Assembly: GCF_900095385.1 (NCBI RefSeq)
Contig: NZ_FMID01000061.1
Location: 1-42,807 of the forward strand
From: Methanoculleus chikugoensis
GTDB lineage: Archaea > Halobacteriota > Methanomicrobia > Methanomicrobiales > Methanoculleaceae
Direction: 5' to 3'
Length of the DNA stretch: 42,807 nt
Both the position numbers and the translations under genes were made by a program. Each line of letters opens with the position of its first letter. Positions within the stretch are counted from its first letter, which is position 1. This document shows, one piece after another, positions 24,032 to 30,499 of the stretch. A model generated the notes under the pieces. It was not told the DNA's origin. It ran no database searches and saw nothing but the letters and a program-made list of their open reading frames with translations.

Positions 24032-24298
24032 CTACCGGGCAAGGATCTTCTGCTTCTTCTGCTGGAACTCCTCCTCCGTCAGGGCCCCCATCTGTTTCAA
24101 CTCCGCGAGTTCCCTGAGTTGAGCCATCTTATCCTCCTGGGTTATCCCTGTCGGGGCGGGCGCCTGCACCTGCGCCGCCTTCTTCATCTCCCTCTCCCGC
24201 ATCCTCTTATCGACAGCGCGGGTAGTCACGGTGGCTGTCCCCGCGACCACCGCGGTACGGGCCACGGTGCCGATAAGGCCCGGCCGGCCGCCTCTCAT
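24032..24298 (-). CDS. SHOCT-domain small protein
   Basis: From the ATG at 24298 (ATGA overlap with the gene upstream) the product has 88 residues. The first half is Gly/Arg/Thr-rich with a weakly hydrophobic stretch (GLIGTVARTAVVAGTATVTT), and the C-terminus is a typical SHOCT motif (QLRELAELKQMGALTEEEFQ, KKQKILAR). SHOCT is a short helical pair used for oligomerisation. Pairing of DUF6325 and SHOCT genes is known from bacteria and archaea, but the function is not. Confidence 0.8.
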   Translation of the reverse strand: MRGGRPGLIGTVARTAVVAGTATVTTRAVDKRMREREMKKAAQVQAPAPTGITQEDKMAQLRELAELKQMGALTEEEFQQKKQKILAR

Positions 24299-24744
24299 GG
24301 TGCCGCCTCCAGTGCTTCCTGCTCTTCTGGTCTCCACGCCAGCGCGGCATCCACCCTCTCTTTTGGGATGCGTTCGCCCGCGATCAACCTTCCGTCGGCG
24401 TTGAGAACGGCGTCGCGGAACCTCGTTGCCCATACGTGCTCGAAGAGAAGCAGCGCCACGGAACTGTTCTTCTCCATGATCTCGCCGACCTTCTGTACAT
24501 CCTCCTCGGCGAAGAGCGTGCTCGCCTCCCGCGCGAGGGGGGCGAACGCGTCCGCCGCATCCTTCTGGAGGTCGGCAAGTTCCATCACGCTGACGTTGCC
24601 CTGCTCGTCTTTCCTCACGAAGACGAGATCGATGATGCGGATGACGCCTTTATCGACCACCTCGCGCAACGCCGGGACGATCTCGCCTTTGAACTGGTTT
24701 CCCGGAAACTCGATGACCATATACTCGACCGGACCAAGAGACAT
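24295..24744 (-). CDS. DUF6325-family protein
   Basis: The 149-residue protein begins GPVEYMVIEFPGNQFKGEI and continues VVDKGVIRIIDLVFVRKDEQ and SSVALLLFEHVWATRF, a pattern I associate with DUF6325 (related to DUF1269). It is soluble. It forms a two-gene unit with the SHOCT gene through an ATGA overlap. A TATA box sits 33-39 bases upstream of the start. Proteins of this group are often stress-linked, but no reaction is known. Confidence 0.7.
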   Translation of the reverse strand: MSLGPVEYMVIEFPGNQFKGEIVPALREVVDKGVIRIIDLVFVRKDEQGNVSVMELADLQKDAADAFAPLAREASTLFAEEDVQKVGEIMEKNSSVALLLFEHVWATRFRDAVLNADGRLIAGERIPKERVDAALAWRPEEQEALEAAP

Positions 24745-24776
24745 CGTGCGCCTCCGGAGCAGGATGCCGGTTCAAC

Positions 24777-24783
24777 TATATAT
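24777..24783 (-). promoter_or_regulatory. TATA box for the DUF6325-SHOCT unit
   Basis: On the minus strand ATATATA lies about 35 bases before the ATG at 24744, giving a leader of about 10 bases. Confidence 0.6.
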
Positions 24784-24833
24784 CTCGTTCTGTTGCCCGG
24801 CATCCGGGCGTATCGCAGTCTTCGCCGTTCGTA

Positions 24834-25373
24834 TCAGAAGACCACCCGGACGAACCCGAGCGCCACGAGCAGGAGGAAGCCGGTGACGAGGATCCATCCC
24901 AGCGTGACGAAGAAGACTGACTGGAGTTTGTTCCACCGCAGAAGCCACCCGATGACGACGCTGGAGTAGAGCCCGATCACCGGGAGCATGGGGAGGATGA
25001 TGAGCGTGACTGCGCCGTACCTCTGCAGGATCGGGTACCGCTCCATCTTTGCCTCCGTGCTCTTCGTGAAACGCCTGACCCTCTCCGACTGCTCGGCAAA
25101 CACGTCCAGGATCTCGTAGATGGCAAGGACGATCCCGAGTTCAACGAACGTCATGACGGCGAGGATGAATGCAGGGTTCAGGCCGAGCCCCATGCCGACG
25201 AAAACGGCGTTTGCCTGGAGAAGGAGGGTGGAGACGATCAGGGAAAAGACCCTCGCGGTCGGGACGGAGAGGAGAAGCCCGAGAAGCACGGGTATCAGGG
25301 TGGCGACGACGAACGCGATGGCAACTGCCCGAAACCCCTTCCGGACCCCATCAATCGCCTTAGATCGGTCCAT
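24834..25373 (-). CDS. Small membrane protein, possibly small multidrug export family
   Basis: From ATG 25373 the product has 179 residues with about four or five hydrophobic segments (near 15-38, 40-60, 66-88, 120-140 and 150-176) and a conserved cytoplasmic loop (RRFTKSTEAKMERYPILQRYG) followed by ILPMLPVIGLYSSVVIGWLL. The loop and the helix after it resemble the Sm_multidrug_ex family, whose substrate is not proven. The frame goes further up to 25421, but the added residues look non-coding. The IS element at 25474 lies about 100 bases upstream and may have separated the gene from its promoter. Confidence 0.55.
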   Translation of the reverse strand: MDRSKAIDGVRKGFRAVAIAFVVATLIPVLLGLLLSVPTARVFSLIVSTLLLQANAVFVGMGLGLNPAFILAVMTFVELGIVLAIYEILDVFAEQSERVRRFTKSTEAKMERYPILQRYGAVTLIILPMLPVIGLYSSVVIGWLLRWNKLQSVFFVTLGWILVTGFLLLVALGFVRVVF

Positions 25374-25473
25374 TGTTTCACCCGAACGCCGGGAGAGGGG
25401 CGAGCCCCGGAGTTCTTGCAATTCCGGCGTGCCATAGGGTGCGCACTGTGGTATATGAACATTGCCCCGGGAC

Positions 25474-26531
25474 TGCTGTGTTGCATAATTATCCTGGTGG
25501 TTACCCCCGCCATTCCCCTCCTGTCAGGCTGCCAGAGCGATTAACCTGTTATAGCAGTTCACTTTCATCCGTAATTCACGAAACATCCCCTCCCGAGACG
25601 TCGCCTGTACCCCCTCTCCCAGGATCCGTTTGATGGTGGAGAAGGCTCCTTCCGCCTTCCACCGCATCCCGTAGGTAACTACCAGCGCCCATCTGAGATA
25701 TCCACCCCATCTGTTTCGGTTTCTGACGCATTCGGCTCGATACGGTGACCCGGTCGAGTGGGTTGCAGCATCAGTTCTCGTCTTGACGCCCGAGGCGATT
25801 CCCCGGTGTTCGAGGGCGTTGAAGAGTTCGTTCCGGTCATAGGCACCATCCGCGAGAACTCGGTACACCGGGTGTTCCTCGCCACAGTGTTGTTGGGTCT
25901 GGTCGAGGAGGGGAATGAACAGCTGGTCGTCCTGTACCGACTCATCGGTGATTTCCAGACCGAGCGCCTGGTTGGTCTCGACATCGATCATGAGATGCAC
26001 CTTGATCCAACCACGTCTGGCCCCCCATTTCTCGCGCATCCACTCCCCTCGGTTCGTGACCTTGATCCCGGTGCTATCAGCGGCGATGATGACATCTTCG
26101 GCGAGGATCTCGGGGAGTACCTCGAGCGAGAGATCCAGATTCTTGATTCGACGGAAAAGCGTGGTATAGTCGGCTGCCCGGAGAGAGGGGATGAATGTCG
26201 CGAGTTTCCGGACAAATCCCTCCATCTGGCGGTAGGGCATCCTCAAGAAGACGTGGATGCGGGCCATCCATTCAATGAATGATGCAGGATATTGGAAGGG
26301 CTGGCCACGCTTGCCAGCGTTCATCTGGGCGAGCTGGGCATCCCACTGGTCGACAAAGTCAAGCGAGAGATAGAACTCGCCGCGCTTGGTCAGGAGCTCA
26401 TTATATATACCCCAGTCACGAGTATCGGGGTACGGGCGTCCCCAACGTTCGGTCTTTGGCATGAAGGGGCGGAGGGGATGTCCGGCATCTTCTGTGTTGG
26501 GGTCAGTGGATCAGATTTATGCAACACAGCA
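25474..26531 (-). mobile_element. Complete IS5-family element, ISH1-like, 1058 bp
   Basis: The ends are inverted repeats: TGCTGTGTTGCATAA at 25474-25488 and its complement at 26517-26531, with weaker similarity further in. Directly outside both ends lies CCCGGGAC (25466-25473 and 26532-26539), an 8-bp target duplication. Within the IS5 family an 8-bp duplication and about 1.1 kb length point to the ISH1 group. The single transposase gene is intact and the duplication is perfect, so insertion was fairly recent. It landed between the small membrane protein gene and the PsiE-like gene and breaks no recognised gene. Confidence 0.88.
25524..26462 (-). CDS. IS5-family DDE transposase
   Basis: The 312-residue protein has the IS5 layout: an N-terminal helix-rich part (QYPASFIEWMARIHVFLRMP, YRQMEGFVRKL), then the catalytic DDE core with Asp in IIAADSTGIKV, Asp in VLADGAYDRNELF, and Glu in RWKAEGAFSTIKRI. 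The length and the Y..R..E region fit intact members of the family. It is framed by the inverted repeats of the element. Expression is probably from a promoter inside the right end. Confidence 0.92.
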   Translation of the reverse strand: MPKTERWGRPYPDTRDWGIYNELLTKRGEFYLSLDFVDQWDAQLAQMNAGKRGQPFQYPASFIEWMARIHVFLRMPYRQMEGFVRKLATFIPSLRAADYTTLFRRIKNLDLSLEVLPEILAEDVIIAADSTGIKVTNRGEWMREKWGARRGWIKVHLMIDVETNQALGLEITDESVQDDQLFIPLLDQTQQHCGEEHPVYRVLADGAYDRNELFNALEHRGIASGVKTRTDAATHSTGSPYRAECVRNRNRWGGYLRWALVVTYGMRWKAEGAFSTIKRILGEGVQATSREGMFRELRMKVNCYNRLIALAA

Positions 26532-26666
26532 CCCGGGACAGATCGCCTTCGCATCTCTCCGGGGGCACGGCGCCCCCAGCACCGCGTGAGACCGGGAGGA
26601 TCCCATAAATCAGAATCTGCAACATTTCCGGCATCTATTTATGCGGATCCGCAGGATAACCTATGC

Positions 26667-27098
26667 ATGCGCCGTTTCGTGGAGCGTTTTGAGCACGTTA
26701 CCTACATCGCGCTCATCGTATTCCTGGTTGTGCTGCTCTCCTTCTCGCTCCTCGAACTGGGGTGGATGGTGGTCACGGCGGTGTTCGAGGTCTCCACCTA
26801 CCGGCTCGATAGCGATGAACTCTTCGATCTTCTCGGGTACTTCCTGCTGATCCTCATCGGCCTGGAACTCCTGGAGACGATAAAGGCGTACCTCGATAAG
26901 AGAGAGTTCCACGTCGAGATCGTCATCCTCGTCGCGATCATCGCCATCGCAAGAAAGGTCATCCTCCTCGACACGTCAACCGCAGGCGAGCTCATCGGTA
27001 TCGCGCTGATCATCATCGCCCTCTGCGGCGGCTATTACCTGGTGCGCCGGGCAGGACTGCCGCATTCGCTCAGGCCGGGGCGGCGCGAAGAGCCGTGA
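26667..27098 (+). CDS. PsiE-like membrane protein
   Basis: From ATG 26667 the product has 143 residues with four hydrophobic helices (near 11-37, 52-70, 80-98 and 105-124) and the FDLLGYFLLILIGLELLETI and FHVEIVILVAIIAIARKVIL regions typical of the phosphate-starvation-inducible PsiE family. The function is unknown; bacterial members respond to phosphate starvation. A longer frame from 26292 runs through the IS element and is not real. The IS right end is about 135 bases upstream. Confidence 0.75.
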   Translation: MRRFVERFEHVTYIALIVFLVVLLSFSLLELGWMVVTAVFEVSTYRLDSDELFDLLGYFLLILIGLELLETIKAYLDKREFHVEIVILVAIIAIARKVILLDTSTAGELIGIALIIIALCGGYYLVRRAGLPHSLRPGRREEP

Positions 27099-27294
27099 TA
27101 TCCGTCTCCGGCCTACAGGTTTAAGTACCTGGATTGCAACTGAACGCGATGACATCCCCGGCAGTCTCCGGTGACGGAGTATTCCTGTTATTTCACGAAA
27201 TCGCCCTCTCTCCACGACCCGATGGTGAACCCCTCTCATCCCGCCCCTCCTCTCCGGGTTCGGGAGAGACTCCCCGGCGGGGTGGAGGGCCCCC

Positions 27295-28677
27295 ATGACC
27301 TCTGAACCCGGCCGTGTCACGGGGTTCGTCCTCGTCGTCGCGGCAATCGCCGCCGTTGCCGGGATCCTCTTCGGGTTCGATACCGGCGTCATCTCCGGGG
27401 CGATCCTCTTCATCAACGAGGAGTTCAGCTTAACAAGCGTCACGACCGAGGTGGCGGTGAGCTCCGTGCTGATGGGCGCGATCCTCGGGGCGCTCTTCGG
27501 GGGGCCTCTCTCCGATCGGGTGGGGCGCCGCACCTCCATCCTGGCCGCATCGGTGATCTTCATCGCGGGCACGTTTGTGGTCGTTCTCTCCCCCATCTTC
27601 TCCATATTCATCATCGGCCGGATCCTGATCGGGATCGCTATCGGCGTCGCATCGTTCGTCGCGCCCCTCTATATCTCGGAGATTGCGCCGGAAAGCATCC
27701 GGGGCGCCCTTGTCTCGCTCAACCAGCTCCTGATAACGGTCGGCATCCTGATCGCCTACGGCGTGAACTACTCCTTTGCGGCAGCCGGCGACTGGCGGGC
27801 GATGTTCCTTGCGGGCGTGATCCCGGGCACGGTTCTCCTGGTCGGCATGTTCCTGATGCCCCGGAGCCCCCGGTGGCTGATGTTCATGAACCGTCCCGCC
27901 GAGGCCGCAACCGTCCTCAAAAAGATCCGCGGCACCGCCGACGTATCGGACGAACTCGGGGAGATCGAGAGGAGCGTGCGCACGGAGGGGGCGGGGACGT
28001 TGTCGGACCTGGTCGCGCCCGCGGTTCGGCTCCCGCTGCTCCTGGGTCTCGGGCTCGCGATCCTCCAGCAGGCGACCGGGATCAACACCGTCATCTACTA
28101 CGCCCCGACCATCTTCCAGTTTGCCGGACTCGCGGAGGCGACCGCCTCGATCGCCGCGACGGTCGGGATCGGCGTCGTAAACGTCCTGGTGACCCTCATC
28201 GCCATCCGGCTCGTCGACCGGGCGGGGCGCCGGCCGCTGCTCCTCTGGAGCCTTGCCGGGATGGGTATCGCCATGCTGCTCCTCGGGATCGGGTTCGCCC
28301 TCGAGAAGAGCGGCGCCGGAGGGGCGGCCGTCTCGCTCGGGCAGGTCACCGCGGTGAGTCTCATCATCTACGTCGCCGCCTTTGCGCTGGGCCTCGGCCC
28401 GATCTTCTGGCTGCTCATCGCCGAGATCTACCCGCTCAGCGTGCGGGGACTGGCCATGAGCCTTGCGACGGTCACGAACTGGACCGCGAACTTCCTCATC
28501 GCGGCGACGTTCCTCTCGCTGGTGGACCTGATCGGGGAGTCGGGGGTCTTCCTCCTCTACGCGGTGGTTGCCCTGCTCGCGTGGCTCTTCGTCTTCAAAC
28601 TCGTGCCGGAGACGAAAGGGCTGTCCCTGGAGCAGATCGAGGCCTACTTCCGGTCCCGCGGGCGTCCGGGCGGGTGA
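27295..28677 (+). CDS. MFS sugar porter (sugar:H+ symporter type)
   Basis: The 460-residue protein has 12 expected helices and the signature motifs of the sugar porter family: GFDTGVISGA in helix 1, DRVGRRTS in loop 2-3, PRSPRWLM after helix 6, QQATGINTVIYYAP in helix 7, DRAGRRPL in loop 8-9 and PETKGLSLEQIE at the end. Relatives such as XylE and GalP import hexoses or pentoses with protons. Methanogens of this group are not known to grow on sugars, so the substrate is uncertain; it may be a polyol or osmolyte. The 3' end overlaps the convergent MFS gene by 34 bases. A glucosidase gene lies two genes further on. Confidence 0.88.
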   Translation: MTSEPGRVTGFVLVVAAIAAVAGILFGFDTGVISGAILFINEEFSLTSVTTEVAVSSVLMGAILGALFGGPLSDRVGRRTSILAASVIFIAGTFVVVLSPIFSIFIIGRILIGIAIGVASFVAPLYISEIAPESIRGALVSLNQLLITVGILIAYGVNYSFAAAGDWRAMFLAGVIPGTVLLVGMFLMPRSPRWLMFMNRPAEAATVLKKIRGTADVSDELGEIERSVRTEGAGTLSDLVAPAVRLPLLLGLGLAILQQATGINTVIYYAPTIFQFAGLAEATASIAATVGIGVVNVLVTLIAIRLVDRAGRRPLLLWSLAGMGIAMLLLGIGFALEKSGAGGAAVSLGQVTAVSLIIYVAAFALGLGPIFWLLIAEIYPLSVRGLAMSLATVTNWTANFLIAATFLSLVDLIGESGVFLLYAVVALLAWLFVFKLVPETKGLSLEQIEAYFRSRGRPGG

Positions 28678-30176
28678 CGGGAGGGGCGCCGATCAGGCAG
28701 GCTCGGGCCCGGGCTCCGGGGCACCGGACTCGCGGGCAGCATGAACGCAGCTGCAAGGCCGACCAGAGCAAAGAACACCAGGACGACCAGCGCAAGGGCG
28801 TAGCCCATGTTCCCCTCAACAAGGGTGGATACGATGACGGTGCCCGCGATGGCCACGCCGAGCGAGGAGCCCAGGTTCGAGACGCTGCGCGAGAGGCCCG
28901 ATATCTCCCCCTGGTCTTTCTCGGGGAAACTGGACTGGACGACGTTGACCGAGGATGTCAGCATCACCCCGACGCCCAGGCCGACCAGAAAAAGGCCCGG
29001 CACGAAGGTAAGGACGTTCGAGGTCTCCCGCACCCACAGCAGCAGGAGGAGCACGCCGACGACCGTCACGATGAACCCCGCCCGGATCAACGTTGCCTGG
29101 GAACGCCTCCGCGCCAGCCTGGCCGCAGCCATCGAGGAGAGCAGGATGCCGATCGTGGCCGGTGTCAGGACCAGGCCGGTCTCGATCGCGCTGTAGCCCC
29201 GCACCGTCTGCAGGTAGACCGACACCACGAACGAGAGGCCCATCAGGACCAGCCACTGGATGTTCTGCGTGATGAGGCCGAGGTTCGATGTGCGGTTCTT
29301 AAACAGCCTGGTGGAGAGCAGCGGCTCCTTGCCCGCCCGCTCCATGGACCGGATGTGCCAGAAGAACCCGGCCAGCAACAGCAGTCCGATCAGCACGAAG
29401 ACCCATACCGGCGATATGCCGCCCTGCGGGATCAAGACCGTATTCCCGATGACGAAGTCCTGACTGGCCGCAAACCAGCCGTAGGTCGAGGCCTGCAGGA
29501 TGCCGACCACCACGAAGAAGAGTCCCGCCGCCGAGAGGATGGTTCCGACGATGTCCAGACGGGGTTTTGGGCCCTGGATACCCGGGTCGACGATCTTCCG
29601 GCTTTGAAGGATGACGATCCCGACGACGAGAGCCTGCACGACAAAGGCTGCTCGCCAGCTGATCGCGGTGGTGATGATCCCGCCGACCAGCGGGCCTGCG
29701 GCCGCCCCGATACCGCCCGCCGCACTGATCGCGCCGAAAGCGCGGGCGCGTGAGGTGAGGTCGGGAAAGAAGACCGTCGCGAGGATGTAGACAGGCGGGA
29801 TCAGCAGCGCGGTCCCGATGCCTTCGAGGAGCGAGTAGCCGAGGATCAGGATCCCGATCCCCGGCGCCGCTGCTGCAACCAGTGCTCCCACGCCGTAGAC
29901 CAGCAGGCCTCGCCGGAAGAGATACGTGCGGCCCAGGATATCCGTCAGCTTGCTGCCGGGGATCATCAGGGCCGCCATGGTGAGCGTAAAGACGGCGATG
30001 GTCGTCTGGACGCCGCTGACCGTCGTCCCCAGGTCGGTGGCGATGTTGCTGATGGCCACGTTCATGTTCGAGGCAGCGTAGCTGCAGATGAACTGGGCCA
30101 GCGCAAGCGGCAGGAGCACGCCCTGCGGGGCTGCCACCGGTGCCGGAGGAGCCGGGTCTGCGGAGTTGGTCATCAT
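28644..30176 (-). CDS. MFS efflux transporter, EmrB/QacA (DHA2) type
   Basis: The 510-residue protein has 14 expected membrane helices and motif A in loop 2-3 (GSKLTDILGRTYLFRRG), with AAGGIGAAAGPLVGG as motif C in helix 5, both marks of DHA2 drug:H+ antiporters. It probably exports toxic compounds. The C-terminal tail is Pro/Arg-rich and overlaps the end of the sugar porter gene. A TATA box lies about 40 bases upstream of the start at 30176; ATG 30173 is an alternative. Confidence 0.85.
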   Translation of the reverse strand: MMTNSADPAPPAPVAAPQGVLLPLALAQFICSYAASNMNVAISNIATDLGTTVSGVQTTIAVFTLTMAALMIPGSKLTDILGRTYLFRRGLLVYGVGALVAAAAPGIGILILGYSLLEGIGTALLIPPVYILATVFFPDLTSRARAFGAISAAGGIGAAAGPLVGGIITTAISWRAAFVVQALVVGIVILQSRKIVDPGIQGPKPRLDIVGTILSAAGLFFVVVGILQASTYGWFAASQDFVIGNTVLIPQGGISPVWVFVLIGLLLLAGFFWHIRSMERAGKEPLLSTRLFKNRTSNLGLITQNIQWLVLMGLSFVVSVYLQTVRGYSAIETGLVLTPATIGILLSSMAAARLARRRSQATLIRAGFIVTVVGVLLLLLWVRETSNVLTFVPGLFLVGLGVGVMLTSSVNVVQSSFPEKDQGEISGLSRSVSNLGSSLGVAIAGTVIVSTLVEGNMGYALALVVLVFFALVGLAAAFMLPASPVPRSPGPSLPDRRPSRHPPGRPRDRK

Positions 30177-30213
30177 GTCAGCCCTCGATTCGATGCATCA
30201 AACGTAGAGGGTG

Positions 30214-30222
30214 TATATAAAT
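30214..30222 (-). promoter_or_regulatory. TATA box for the MFS efflux gene
   Basis: On the minus strand TTTATATAC lies about 40 bases before the ATG at 30176, in the expected position for a short leader. Confidence 0.55.
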
Positions 30223-30463
30223 TCAGCAGACCGGCGTTCCCGGATGGCAGTGCATCGCCCGTTCGAGAAGACCGGGCGAGCGGCCCGGCGGTAGCGGCAA
30301 CGGGGCCTCCCGGTCTGCCTGCCGCACCGGCCGGCATCCTCCTGTTCTGCTTCCTCATCCGGTCTTCCTGGACGGCCTATGAGGCGAAACCCCCGGATCC
30401 CGCATACACAGGGGGTGAAACGCCGCATGGTGCAATTGGGGTAACCCGGAATTCAATTCCTCG

Positions 30464-30474
30464 AAAAATATATT
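30464..30474 (+). promoter_or_regulatory. TATA box for the GH63-type gene
   Basis: AAAAATATATT centres about 30 bases before ATG 30500, which suggests a leaderless or nearly leaderless mRNA and supports that start over the TTG at 30494. Confidence 0.55.
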
Positions 30475-30499
30475 ATGTGATGGATGGTCTGGCTTGCGC

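Larger units (their letters stand above)
30177..30499. other. Divergent intergenic region between efflux and glucosidase genes
   Basis: About 320 bases hold no supported gene. They contain the minus-strand TATA box at 30214-30222 for the efflux gene and an AT-rich box at 30464-30474 for the glucosidase gene. Short minus-strand frames here lack protein-like composition. Confidence 0.5.

Noticed and set aside
26561-26577. GC-rich hairpin GGGGGC/GCCCCC next to the IS right end
   Set aside because: It is short, lacks a T-run and lies outside the IS boundary, so there is no basis for calling it a terminator or element end.
27873-29753. 626-codon plus-strand ORF across both MFS genes
   Set aside because: It passes through two convergent transporter genes with clear motifs; its translation is Arg/Pro/Ala-rich with no domain.
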